Source: an uncultured Alphaproteobacteria bacterium (GTDB lineage: Bacteria; Pseudomonadota; Alphaproteobacteria; RF32; CAG-239). Taken from it: a stretch of DNA of 55,086 bases. Below the pieces are notes generated by a model. It ran no database searches. It was not told where the DNA came from and was given only the letters and a program-made list of their open reading frames with translations. How positions within the stretch are numbered: position 1 is the first letter of the stretch; the number at the start of each line of letters is the position of its first letter. Of the stretch, positions 24,935 to 32,993 are shown one piece after another. The stretch covers positions 1 through 55,086 of the forward strand of contig CALXPK010000031.1 in NCBI GenBank assembly GCA_944390265.1, written 5' to 3'. Made by a program: the position numbers and the translations under genes.

Positions 24935-25714
24935 ATGCCAAGAGTTATTGCAATAGCCAATCGCAAAGGCGGCGTTGGAAAAACCACCACCACCGTTAAC
25001 GTTGCCACAGCCATGGCTGCCGCCGGTAAAAAAGTTTTGGTTATTGATTTGGATCCGCAAGGCAACGCTTCAACCTCAATGGGCGTAAACAAGCGCGGCC
25101 GTATGTCTTCTTCATATGAGGTTTTGATTGGTGAAGCCAAATTATCCGAAGCCATTGTCTGGACAGAGATTCCCAACTTTTCAATCGTCCCCTCCTCACC
25201 AGATTTGGCCGGTGCCGAAATTGAGCTGGTTGATGTGGAAAAAAGAGAGTTTCGCTTGAAAAATGCCATTGCCGACCAAGCCGTCAATTATGATTATATT
25301 TTGATTGATTGCCCGCCGTCATTGAGTTTGATAACCATCAACGCCCTAGTGGCCGCCAATGCTGTGATTGTTCCGTTACAATGCGAGTTTTTGGCCCTCG
25401 AAGGTATCACCGATTTGATTCGCAACATCAATCAAATCAAAAAGATTTTTAATCCCGATTTGGAATTGCAAGGTGTGGTTCTGACCATGTATGACAAGAG
25501 AAACAATCTCTCGCAACAAGTTGAAGATGATGTCAGACACTTCTTTGGCAAAAAGGTTTATCAAACCGTAATTCCGAGAAATGTCAGAGTCTCGGAAGCC
25601 CCCTCGCACGGCAAACCGGTTTTGATTTATGATTTTAAGTGCCCCGGCGCTCAGGCATATATCAGCTTGACCGGAGAAGTTTTGAAAAGAGAAAAGGAAT
25701 TATTGGCATGTTAG
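24935..25714 (+). CDS. parA: Chromosome partitioning ATPase ParA (Soj)
   Basis: A DNA-binding Walker ATPase that moves ParB-parS complexes. The 259-residue protein has the deviant Walker A KGGVGKTTT at 11-19, A' VLVIDLDPQGNAS near 34-46, and Walker B YILIDCPPSL near 116-125. There is no N-terminal HTH domain, so it is the short chromosomal type. GGAGGAAAATAA precedes the ATG. It overlaps parB by 7 bases. Confidence 0.98.
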   Translation: MPRVIAIANRKGGVGKTTTTVNVATAMAAAGKKVLVIDLDPQGNASTSMGVNKRGRMSSSYEVLIGEAKLSEAIVWTEIPNFSIVPSSPDLAGAEIELVDVEKREFRLKNAIADQAVNYDYILIDCPPSLSLITINALVAANAVIVPLQCEFLALEGITDLIRNINQIKKIFNPDLELQGVVLTMYDKRNNLSQQVEDDVRHFFGKKVYQTVIPRNVRVSEAPSHGKPVLIYDFKCPGAQAYISLTGEVLKREKELLAC

Positions 25715-26697
25715 AAGATAATAAGAAAAAAAATTTGGGTCGCGGCTTGGGTGCTTTGCTCGGCGGAGATGATATTGACTTGGATGTTTTAATGGAAACA
25801 CCGGTGGAAAAGCACCAAAGCGAAAATTCGCAAAATCGTAGTGTTAATACCGTGAAAATTGAAGATTTAAAAGCCGGAAAATATCAGCCGCGTACCGAGT
25901 TTGATAAAGAAGCCTTAGATGCCTTGGTTGAATCCGTCAAAGAAAAAGGCGTGTTGCAACCCCTGCTCGTCCGCAAGCAAGGTGATAAATATGAGATTAT
26001 TGCCGGTGAGCGTCGTTGGCGTGCCGCCAAAGAGGCAGGTTTAAAAGAAGTTCCGGTCATTGTTAAAGATTTTTCGGATCAAGAAGCACTGGAAGTGGCT
26101 TTGGTTGAAAACTTGCTGCGTGAAAATTTAAGCGCCATTGAAGAAGCCGAAGGTCTGCAAAGATTGATAACCGAGTTTGCCCACACGCAGGAAGCCTTGT
26201 CGCAAATTGTCGGCAAATCCAGAAGCCACATTGCCAACACCTTAAGACTTTTGAACTTGCCGCAAGAGGTTCAAAACCTGGTCAAAGAAGGCAAACTTTC
26301 TGCCGGCCACGCCAGAGCCTTGGTAGGTTTGGACAATGCGGTTGAACTGGCCAAACAAATCATCGCCAAAGATTTGAACGTTCGTCAGGTGGAAGAATTG
26401 GTTGCCAAACAAAAAGAGCCGAAAAAAGAAAAAGTCAAAGTTCAAAAAGACCAAGATATTGCAGATATTGAAAATGATTTGAACAAAGAATTGGGTTTGA
26501 GAATCAAAATCACACCGAGCAAGCAAGGTGGTGGCAAAGTCATTTTGCAATATGCTTCGCCTGCCGAGCTGGATATGATTATTGATATTTTGGATAAAAG
26601 CAAAAAAAATGTGAATAATCAACAACCGAACGCTGTATTTAAAGCGGAGCCGGCTCAGCAAAACAATGAAAAATTCACCATCAAAGTGGTTGACTGA
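25708..26697 (+). CDS. parB: Chromosome partitioning protein ParB (Spo0J)
   Basis: Binds parS and spreads as a CTP-dependent clamp. The 329-residue protein has the opening NLGRGLGALLGG, box I (KYQPR), GERRWRAAKEAG (box II, CTP pocket), the ENLLREN motif (where ENLQREN is more common), a helix-turn-helix (SQIVGKSRSHIANTLRLLNLP), and a C-terminal dimer domain after a Lys/Glu linker. The start at 25708 has AAGGAA upstream and overlaps the parA stop. The frame continues upstream within parA but that extension is not needed. Confidence 0.97.
   Translation: MLEDNKKKNLGRGLGALLGGDDIDLDVLMETPVEKHQSENSQNRSVNTVKIEDLKAGKYQPRTEFDKEALDALVESVKEKGVLQPLLVRKQGDKYEIIAGERRWRAAKEAGLKEVPVIVKDFSDQEALEVALVENLLRENLSAIEEAEGLQRLITEFAHTQEALSQIVGKSRSHIANTLRLLNLPQEVQNLVKEGKLSAGHARALVGLDNAVELAKQIIAKDLNVRQVEELVAKQKEPKKEKVKVQKDQDIADIENDLNKELGLRIKITPSKQGGGKVILQYASPAELDMIIDILDKSKKNVNNQQPNAVFKAEPAQQNNEKFTIKVVD
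26629..26643 (+). repeat. AACASYGTATTTAAA word, copy 8 (parB)
   Basis: AACGCTGTATTTAAA near the end of parB, read as NAVFK. Confidence 0.6.
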
Positions 26698-27008
26698 TGT
26701 TTTTGATTAAATATTTCATCATAGCTTTGATTATCATCGGCACTTTTGTTGCCGGTTCTTTGGGAATAGGGGGAGAAAACTGGTTGTCCAAAATCGGCTG
26801 GGCGCTGTTTTTCATAATCGGTTTTCTCATCTTAAATTTCATTGCCAAAATTGCTTGGAAAATATTATTTTTGGTTTTGAGCATATTTTTTGTGATATAT
26901 TTACTGAGTTATTTTGAAATAATTGAGTTCAGTCTCCCCGGCATACATCATGCCACCCAAGAGCTGGTAGATGATATCAACATCAAAAAAGGTCTTACAT
27001 CAAAGTAA
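26697..27008 (+). CDS. Small membrane protein related to the next gene's N-terminus
   Basis: A 103-residue protein with about three membrane segments (about 4-22, 34-54, 55-75). I do not know a family. Its middle (ALFFIIGFLILNFIAKIAW, then FFVIYLLSYF) resembles the N-terminal region of the neighbouring nuclease-like protein (FILFVIGLIVLYIFVKMAW, then FIIYAIGGF), so the two look like tandem relatives with and without the nuclease domain. The start overlaps the parB stop by one base (TGATG), so it is read with parAB. A terminator covers its last codons. Confidence 0.72.
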   Translation: MFLIKYFIIALIIIGTFVAGSLGIGGENWLSKIGWALFFIIGFLILNFIAKIAWKILFLVLSIFFVIYLLSYFEIIEFSLPGIHHATQELVDDINIKKGLTSK

Positions 27009-27018
27009 GGCCTTTTTT
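26985..27018 (+). terminator. Terminator of the rsmG-parAB run
   Basis: AAAAAAGGTCTTAC (26985-26998) pairs with GTAAGGCCTTTTTT (27005-27018) over 14 bp with one G-U, ending in T6. It overlaps the stop codon of the small membrane protein. Confidence 0.85.
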
Positions 27019-27102
27019 AATAAGATTCGGTAACCATATATTTACTAAAGGGGAATATAAAGATAATATTTAGAAACATCACAAATTGATAAAGGTGAAA
27101 AA

Positions 27103-28092
27103 ATGGGTTTTTTGAAAAAAATTTTAACGGCACTCGGTGCTTTTCTTCTCATCTTTTGGGGCGGAGCCGGAACCCAAAGCAAAAGTTTAATCATGCAAGG
27201 CGGCGGATTCATTTTGTTTGTCATTGGTTTGATTGTACTTTACATCTTTGTCAAAATGGCTTGGCGTGCCATGGGGTGCTTGCCGTCATTTTTGATTTTT
27301 GCCGGTATCATCACTTTTATCATCTATGCCATTGGCGGTTTCAACAACGGCATCACCGGCGTCATTCCGACCTTAAAATCTTTTTTGGGTCAGAGCGAAA
27401 AGCAAGCAGCACCTTCCATGATGGTTTTGAATGAAGAAGATATAGACGGTCTGGAAGCCGTAGATGAAGGGATAATAGACAGTGCCGATTTGCAAGATGT
27501 GCCGCAATTGAGGCAACCTGAACCGCATGCCCAAAGTGCCAAAACTTTTGAGCAGGTTTTGCAAAATTTAGGCAGCAAAAATCAACAAAATAAGCGTCCG
27601 GCCAACCCGCAGGATTATCCGTCAATAACCGGAACGGTGCGCGTAATCAATGGCGATACATTGATGATGGACGGACACTACATTCGCCTCTTTGCCATAG
27701 ATGCGCCGGAAGCCGACCAAACCTGCGCCAACAAAATGGGTCGAGCATATCATTGCGGACGCGTAGCGGCCACCTGGTTGCGTGATTGGTTGATGGATAA
27801 TCCGGTTGAATGCCACATCATGCAACAAGACAAAAAGGGCAATATGATGGGCGTTTGTTCTTTAGGCCCTTATGATATCGGCGCCGCTTTGGTCAATGCC
27901 GGCTGGGCTTTGGCCTATACCAAATATTCGGATGTTTATGTTCCCTATCAAGAACAAGCCATGACCAGAAGAGATGGCCTATGGCAAGGAAAATTTTATA
28001 GTCCGGAAGATTGGCGCAAAATGAAAGCAAGAAAACCCAACATCAAAATCACCAAGCCTAAAAAAGAACGTAAAAGCATGCTTAATTTTTAG
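27103..28092 (+). CDS. Membrane-anchored nuclease-like (SNase-fold) protein
   Basis: A 329-residue protein: two or three N-terminal membrane segments (about 5-80), an acidic/Gln linker (about 100-170), and a staphylococcal-nuclease-like domain (about 173-310). The domain keeps Asp185 (NGDTL), Arg195, Asp200 and Glu203 (RLFAIDAPE), which match metal and catalytic residues. The place of the second catalytic Arg (Arg87 of staphylococcal nuclease, usually YGR) reads KKGN, with Asn247. It may be a weak or inactive nuclease that binds nucleic acid. Two extra Cys pairs (CANKM, HCGR) suggest an extracytoplasmic domain. AAAGGTG precedes the ATG. Confidence 0.82.
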   Translation: MGFLKKILTALGAFLLIFWGGAGTQSKSLIMQGGGFILFVIGLIVLYIFVKMAWRAMGCLPSFLIFAGIITFIIYAIGGFNNGITGVIPTLKSFLGQSEKQAAPSMMVLNEEDIDGLEAVDEGIIDSADLQDVPQLRQPEPHAQSAKTFEQVLQNLGSKNQQNKRPANPQDYPSITGTVRVINGDTLMMDGHYIRLFAIDAPEADQTCANKMGRAYHCGRVAATWLRDWLMDNPVECHIMQQDKKGNMMGVCSLGPYDIGAALVNAGWALAYTKYSDVYVPYQEQAMTRRDGLWQGKFYSPEDWRKMKARKPNIKITKPKKERKSMLNF

Positions 28093-28100
28093 GAGAGAAG

Positions 28101-28565
28101 ATGGAAGCGGTTTACTCATATTTGTCACAAACCGAGGCAGACACGGCTGCCTTGGGGCAACGTGTGGCCAAAATAGCACAAAAAGGAGATATTTTTGCGC
28201 TTGAAGGCACTTTGGGTATGGGCAAAAGCGTGTTTTGCCGAGCCTTCATTCAAAGTTTGGTCGGCAATACGGAAGTTCCGAGCCCGACTTTTACGTTGTT
28301 GCAAACTTACGATGCGCCGAATTTTGAAATTTATCATTTTGACTTGTATCGCTTGAAAGATCCGGACGAGATTTTTGAGCTTGGGATGGAAGAAGCCATG
28401 TATCAGGGCGTTTGTCTGATTGAGTGGCCGGAAAAAATGGGCGGTTATTTGCCGCGCCGAGCCATCACGGTTAAAATATCGCCGCAAGAAAACGGACGTT
28501 TGTTTGAGTTTTTTGCCACCGAGCCGGAAAGAAAAAAACGTTTTGGATTGTTGAACGGTAAGTAG
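28101..28565 (+). CDS. tsaE: tRNA t6A37 synthesis ATPase TsaE
   Basis: The ATPase that supports TsaD in making N6-threonylcarbamoyl-adenosine in tRNA. The 154-residue protein has the Walker A ALEGTLGMGKSVFCRAF near 33-49, VPSPTFTLLQTY near 60, the HFDLYRL motif near 80 and LIEWPEK near 113. The Walker A position usually read GAGKT is GMGKS. AGGAGAG precedes the ATG, and it lies 8 bases after the nuclease-like gene and 2 bases before hprK. Confidence 0.95.
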   Translation: MEAVYSYLSQTEADTAALGQRVAKIAQKGDIFALEGTLGMGKSVFCRAFIQSLVGNTEVPSPTFTLLQTYDAPNFEIYHFDLYRLKDPDEIFELGMEEAMYQGVCLIEWPEKMGGYLPRRAITVKISPQENGRLFEFFATEPERKKRFGLLNGK

Positions 28566-28567
28566 AA

Positions 28568-28984
28568 ATGGCCAATATTCATGCATCTTGTGTTTCCTAT
28601 TTTGGAAAAGGAATTTTAATCAGAGGCAAATCCGGCTTGGGAAAATCAGATTTGGCCTTGCGTTTGATAATGGATAAAGGTTGTATGCTGATTGGCGACG
28701 ATAGGATAGATATTTTTGCCAAAAGAGGCAAACTGAAAGCCTATGGCATCAAAACCATTGCCAACATGCTGGAGGTGAGGGGTGTGGGGCTGGCACATTT
28801 TCCCTCCAAAAAATCGGCCGAAGTTCATCTGGTGGTCGACTTAGTTAAAGATTCGGCCGATATTGAGCGTCTGCCGGAGCCGGAATTTGAAGAATTGGAA
28901 GGCGTGCAAATTCCCAAAATCCAAATTTGTGCTTTTGAGGTTTCGGCAGTAAACAAAATCATTCTTGCTTTGTCCTTAAATTAG
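28568..28984 (+). CDS. hprK: Short HPr kinase/phosphorylase
   Basis: A 138-residue protein equal to the C-terminal catalytic domain of HPr kinase. It has the P-loop GKSGLGKSDLALRLI near 20-34, LIGDDRIDIFA near 43, and the K-signature LEVRGVGLAHF near 63. Short HprK of this kind is typical for Alphaproteobacteria, where it acts in nitrogen-type phosphotransfer and envelope signalling. The partner genes (ptsH, manX-type EIIA, histidine kinase) often found beside it are not here. Confidence 0.88.
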   Translation: MANIHASCVSYFGKGILIRGKSGLGKSDLALRLIMDKGCMLIGDDRIDIFAKRGKLKAYGIKTIANMLEVRGVGLAHFPSKKSAEVHLVVDLVKDSADIERLPEPEFEELEGVQIPKIQICAFEVSAVNKIILALSLN

Positions 28985-29084
28985 CTTTGATGGTTTGATA
29001 AGTTTGATAAGTTTGTTGATTTATCAAAGATGAAGTCATAATATATCATCAATCTGGATTAATCTGTTTGAAAGTATATGGAAG

Positions 29085-29864
29085 ATGATTCAAAAATTTT
29101 TACGCAAATTGGGAAAACCGCTGGTTAAATTTTTCTCAAGTCTGGGCGAGTTGTCCATATTTGTGATTCGTGCGGTTGCCAACTGTTTCATGCCGCCGTT
29201 TTATCTGCGCAACTTCATGCGTCAGGTTATGGATATCGGCTTTTATTCATTGCCGGTTGTGGGTTTGACCACCATTTTTGCCGGTATGGTTATTGCCATT
29301 CAAAGCTATTCCGGCTTTTCTCGCTTTGGTGCGGAAAGTGCGGTTGCTTCCGTGGTTTTGATTTCCGTAACTCGTGAGCTGGCACCGGTGTTGTCCGCGT
29401 TGATGGTTGCCGGTCGTATCGGCGCCGCCATGGCCGCTGAAATCGGTACCATGCGCGTGACCGAGCAAATTGATGCTTTGACCACCTTGTCCACCAACCC
29501 CTATAAATATTTAATCACCCCGCGTATTGTGGCGGCAGTCATCGTCTTGCCTTTGTTGGTTTTGATTGGTGACGTCATCGGCATTTACGGCGGCTATGTG
29601 GTCGGTGTTTATCAATTAGGCTTCAACCCTGCCAACTATATCAAATCCACCATTGACAACTTAGAGGCTTTGGACATCACCACCGGTGTGGTCAAGGCCG
29701 CAGTTTTCGGCTTTATCATTGCCGTCATGGGCTGCTACAACGGTTTCAAATCCAAGGGCGGCGCTCAAGGTGTGGGTGATGCCACCACCAATGCGGTTGT
29801 GTCTTCATCAATCTTGATTTTGATTTTCAACTACATCATTACCGGTATGTTCTTTTCAAAATAG
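29085..29864 (+). CDS. mlaE: MlaE-type phospholipid transporter permease
   Basis: The permease of an MCE-family ABC system that moves lipids between inner and outer membranes. The 259-residue protein has five to six membrane segments and the family motif ELAPVLSALMVAGRIGAAMAAEIGTM near 106. N-terminal FFSSLGELSIF matches the interface helix. GGAAG precedes the ATG. mlaF follows after 21 bases, but mlaD, mlaC and mlaB do not; radA comes next instead. Confidence 0.93.
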   Translation: MIQKFLRKLGKPLVKFFSSLGELSIFVIRAVANCFMPPFYLRNFMRQVMDIGFYSLPVVGLTTIFAGMVIAIQSYSGFSRFGAESAVASVVLISVTRELAPVLSALMVAGRIGAAMAAEIGTMRVTEQIDALTTLSTNPYKYLITPRIVAAVIVLPLLVLIGDVIGIYGGYVVGVYQLGFNPANYIKSTIDNLEALDITTGVVKAAVFGFIIAVMGCYNGFKSKGGAQGVGDATTNAVVSSSILILIFNYIITGMFFSK

Positions 29865-29885
29865 GCTTCAAGCGGAGAAAATAAA

Positions 29886-30650
29886 ATGAGTGATACAAAA
29901 ATAAAAATAACCAATCTTCATAAAGCCTTCGGCCGCAAAGTTGTTTTGGATGGTGTTGATTTGGAAATCAAAAAAGGTGAGTCTTTGGTTGTCATCGGCG
30001 GGTCTGGTACCGGAAAATCGGTTCTGATTAAGTGCATTCAAGGCATTTTGACGCCGGAGCAAGGCTCCATTTTGGTAGATGATGAAGAAGTTGTCGGTGT
30101 TTCTGAGAAAGAAAAAGAGAAACTTCACTCCAAAATGGGCATGTTGTTTCAGGGCGGCGCTTTGTTTGATAGCTTGAGCGTTTGGGAAAACGTGGCTTTC
30201 GGTCTGATTGAAAATCAGAAGATGGATAAGAAAAATGCCAAAATGGAAGCCATAAGAGTTTTGCGTCAGGTGGGTTTGGCGCCTGATGTGGCCGATTTGT
30301 CCCCGTCAGAATTGTCCGGCGGTATGCAAAAACGCGTCGGCTTGGCCAGGGCCATTGCCACAAGGCCTGAAATTATCTTTTTTGATGAACCGACCACGGG
30401 TTTGGACCCGATTATGTCCGACGTGATTAACGGTTTGATCATTGAGTCCGTCAAAGGCTTGGGCGCCACCGCTTTGACCATCACCCATGATATGGCTTCG
30501 GCGCGCAAAATTGCCGATAAAATCGCCATGTTATATAAGGGTAAAATCATCTGGCAAGGCACGGTCAAAGAGCTGGATAAAACCGATAACGAATATGTGC
30601 GCCAGTTCATTAACGGAAGTTCGGAAGGCCCGATAAAAGTGGAGGTTTAG
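29886..30650 (+). CDS. mlaF: MlaF-type ABC ATP-binding protein
   Basis: Powers the MlaE permease. The 254-residue protein has Walker A GGSGTGKSVL near 38, the Q-loop LFQGGALFDSLSV near 86, signature LSGGMQKRVGLARA near 140, Walker B IIFFDEPTTGLDP near 160 and the switch His in ITHDM near 197. The GGALFDSL and GLDPI features are the MlaF/Ttg2A subtype. GGAGAAAATAA precedes the ATG. Its stop lies 3 bases before the radA TTG. Confidence 0.95.
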   Translation: MSDTKIKITNLHKAFGRKVVLDGVDLEIKKGESLVVIGGSGTGKSVLIKCIQGILTPEQGSILVDDEEVVGVSEKEKEKLHSKMGMLFQGGALFDSLSVWENVAFGLIENQKMDKKNAKMEAIRVLRQVGLAPDVADLSPSELSGGMQKRVGLARAIATRPEIIFFDEPTTGLDPIMSDVINGLIIESVKGLGATALTITHDMASARKIADKIAMLYKGKIIWQGTVKELDKTDNEYVRQFINGSSEGPIKVEV

Positions 30651-30653
30651 GCT

Positions 30654-32027
30654 TTGGCAAAAAGAGGAACGGATTTTGTCTGCCAAAATTGCGGTGCCGT
30701 ATATCCCAAATGGCAAGGCAAATGTGATGCTTGCGGCGAATGGAACACCATTGTTGAAGAACAAGTGGGCGGCGAAGGTTTTTCTAACTTAACCCCCAAG
30801 CACAAAGGCAAAATAATAGACTTTGTTCCCTTGACCGGCGCAGAAGAAAATCTGGAAAGAATGTCAACCGGCATCAAAGAGCTTGACCGCGTTTGCGGCG
30901 GCGGTTTGGTGGCCGGTTCGGTCATTTTGGTGGGAGGCGACCCCGGAATAGGCAAGTCCACCTTATTGTTGCAAGCCTGCGCCAAAATTGCCGAATTGCC
31001 GATAAAACCGGAAGTTTTTTACATCTCCGGTGAAGAGGCCATCGACCAAGTGAGAATAAGAGCCAAAAGATTGGGCTTGGAAAAAGCACCGGTACATTTG
31101 GCTTCCGCCACCGATATCAGAGACATTGTTGCCACCTTGGAAAGAGCCAACGCCAATGTGGTGATTATTGACTCCATTCAAACCATGTATTTGGAAGATG
31201 TTGAGTCCACCCCCGGTAGTGTAACGCAGGTGAGGGCTTGTTCTTATGAATTGATAAAACTGGCCAAAAGAAAAGGCTTTACCTTGTTTGTTGTTGGTCA
31301 TGTGACCAAGCAAGGCTCAATTGCCGGCCCGAGAGTCTTGGAGCATATGGTAGATACCGTGCTTTATTTTGAGGGTGAGAGAGGGCACCATTTCCGCATT
31401 TTGCGTGCGGTCAAAAACCGTTTTGGTGCCACCGATGAGATTGGCGTTTTTGAAATGCAGGACCAAGGCTTGGTAGAGGTTGAAAACCCCTCGGCTTTGT
31501 TCTTGGCGGAAAGGCAAGGCAATATCTCCGGTTCATGCGTCTTTGCCGGCATTGAAGGTTCCAGACCGGTTTTGGTTGAGATTCAAGCCCTTGTCAGCCC
31601 CACGGGCTATGCCAGCCCCAAGCGCGCCGTTGTTGGTTGGGATTCCAACCGCTTAGCCATGGTTTTGGCGGTGTTGGAAGCAAGATGCGGCATGAACTTG
31701 AGTTCGCAAGATGTATATTTGAACATTGCCGGCGGCTTGAGAATAACCGAACCGGCCGCCGATTTGGCCGTGGCCATGGCGGTGATTTCTTCCATGACCA
31801 ATAAGCCGATGCCGCCGGATATGGTCATTTTTGGCGAGATAGGCTTGTCCGGAGAAATAAGAGCGGTCAGCCAGCCCTCCTTGCGCTTGAAAGAGGCACA
31901 AAAGCTGGGATTCGCAAGCTGTATCATTCCGCCGACGCATAGCAAAGACAAAAAATCCGGTCTGCATACCGATATGAACGTGTATGAAATCGGCAATGTT
32001 CAACGCCTGATAAATTGGTTTAATTAA
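30654..32027 (+). CDS. radA: DNA repair ATPase RadA (Sms)
   Basis: A branch-migration helicase in homologous recombination. The 457-residue protein opens with a four-Cys zinc finger (Cys10, 13, 24, 27), then Walker A GGDPGIGKSTLL near 92, the RadA-specific KNRFG near 255, and a C-terminal Lon-protease-like domain (GLRITEPAADLAVAMAVISS). I use a TTG start at 30654: GGAGG lies seven bases upstream and the protein begins where the family does. Confidence 0.96.
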   Translation: MAKRGTDFVCQNCGAVYPKWQGKCDACGEWNTIVEEQVGGEGFSNLTPKHKGKIIDFVPLTGAEENLERMSTGIKELDRVCGGGLVAGSVILVGGDPGIGKSTLLLQACAKIAELPIKPEVFYISGEEAIDQVRIRAKRLGLEKAPVHLASATDIRDIVATLERANANVVIIDSIQTMYLEDVESTPGSVTQVRACSYELIKLAKRKGFTLFVVGHVTKQGSIAGPRVLEHMVDTVLYFEGERGHHFRILRAVKNRFGATDEIGVFEMQDQGLVEVENPSALFLAERQGNISGSCVFAGIEGSRPVLVEIQALVSPTGYASPKRAVVGWDSNRLAMVLAVLEARCGMNLSSQDVYLNIAGGLRITEPAADLAVAMAVISSMTNKPMPPDMVIFGEIGLSGEIRAVSQPSLRLKEAQKLGFASCIIPPTHSKDKKSGLHTDMNVYEIGNVQRLINWFN

Positions 32028-32039
32028 AGGAAAAAATCC

Positions 32040-32804
32040 ATGAATAGTCTGGATATCGCAATTTTAATCATTGTTGCCATTTCTGCCTTAATTGCCTTGG
32101 GTAGGGGGCTGATTAAAGAGGTTTTATCAATCATCGGCTGGGTTTTAGCGATTATTGCCGTGATATATCTCATGCCGATTTTAACGCCTTTTGCCGAAAA
32201 ATATATAGATAATGGTTCAGCGGCGGCTGTGGCCACTGCCTCGGGCATTATCATCTTGTTTTTCATCATCTGGATTATTCTCACCTCAAAAATCATCGGC
32301 TCGATTCGCAAGAGCAAATTGAGTGGTTTGGATAGGGTTTTGGGGCTGTTTTTCGGCATATTCAGAGCCTTTTTGCTGGTGGTTTTGGTCTATATTTTGA
32401 TCAACTGGATGGTTCCCAAAGAAAACCAAGCCAAAGTGATGCAAGAGTCAAAATACTTCAACATTGCCGGCTCTTTTGCCAAACCGATTGAAGATTTGAT
32501 TCCGGAATCCACTCTGGCCAAAATCAGAGACAAAACCAGAGCCGTGAGTGGAACGGATGAAGAGAGCGATGAAAAGGTTGAATATGATGAAAAGAGCAAA
32601 ACCGATATAGATGTTTTGTTTGAGATGTTGGCTCAGCCGAAAGTTGCCAAGAAAAAAGAGCCGATAAAGGTCATAGACAACAGCAAAGCCAATCAAAAGA
32701 TTGAGGCCGAAAAGAAAAAGAAAGAAGAGGCCGCCAAAGCCAAAAGCTATAATGACAGCGAACGCGGCAATCTGGACAGGCTGATAGAAAACACGGTAGA
32801 ATAA
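32040..32804 (+). CDS. cvpA: CvpA family membrane protein
   Basis: A 254-residue protein with four membrane segments in the first 125 residues (NSLDIAILIIVAISALIALGR, VLSIIGWVLAIIAVIYL, IIILFFIIWIIL, FFGIFRAFLLVVLVYILI) and a long charged, partly coiled C-terminal tail rich in Lys and Glu. CvpA homologues affect colicin V export and envelope stress. The usual radA-cvpA order is kept, but the purF that commonly follows is absent. AAGGAAAAAA precedes the ATG. Confidence 0.9.
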   Translation: MNSLDIAILIIVAISALIALGRGLIKEVLSIIGWVLAIIAVIYLMPILTPFAEKYIDNGSAAAVATASGIIILFFIIWIILTSKIIGSIRKSKLSGLDRVLGLFFGIFRAFLLVVLVYILINWMVPKENQAKVMQESKYFNIAGSFAKPIEDLIPESTLAKIRDKTRAVSGTDEESDEKVEYDEKSKTDIDVLFEMLAQPKVAKKKEPIKVIDNSKANQKIEAEKKKKEEAAKAKSYNDSERGNLDRLIENTVE

Positions 32805-32805
32805 G

Positions 32806-32833
32806 AAAAAGCTCCCAAACGGGAGCTTTTTTT
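32806..32833 (+). terminator. Terminator after cvpA
   Basis: AAAAAGCTCCC (32806-32816) pairs with GGGAGCTTTTT (32821-32831) with an AAAC loop and a seven-T tail. Confidence 0.88.
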
Positions 32834-32837
32834 GTGT

Positions 32838-32939
32838 TTATTGCGCATCCAAGGAAAGGTCAATTTTCATGTCAAACGCGCGGGCAATTTGGTTGAGGTT
32901 GCACGAGGTACTTTCTTTACCCAAAAAAAGTGAGAGCAT
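32838..32939 (-). pseudogene. Possible remnant of a helix-turn-helix protein
   Basis: Read on the minus strand, these 34 codons give a short peptide ending NLNQIARAFDMKIDLSLDAQ, which looks like the C-terminus of an XRE or HigA-type antitoxin (a last helix, then a beta strand). No ribosome-binding site or full-length frame is present. It falls in the stretch that resembles 11670-11767. It may be a fragment of a mobile or toxin-antitoxin gene, or chance. Confidence 0.25.
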
Positions 32940-32993
32940 CGCGGGACGCGGGGCACCGCAGCTAAACTGAAGCGATCAAACGTGCTACGTTTG
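32901..32993. repeat. Repeat-like element after recR (relative of 11670-11767)
   Basis: This stretch, ending in the hairpin CAAACGT-GCT-ACGTTTG (32977-32993), lines up almost without gaps with the region following the flagellin gene. Shared words include ACTTT, AGAGC, ACGCG-GGCAC and TCAAAC. I estimate roughly 60 percent identity by eye over about 93 bases. Both elements follow the stop codon of a minus-strand gene. It may be a dispersed palindromic element. Confidence 0.4.

Noticed and set aside
28985-29084. Repeated TTTGATAAG words before mlaE
   Set aside because: Two copies and a loose inverted partner could form a weak hairpin, but there is no T run or convincing site, so I do not call a feature.
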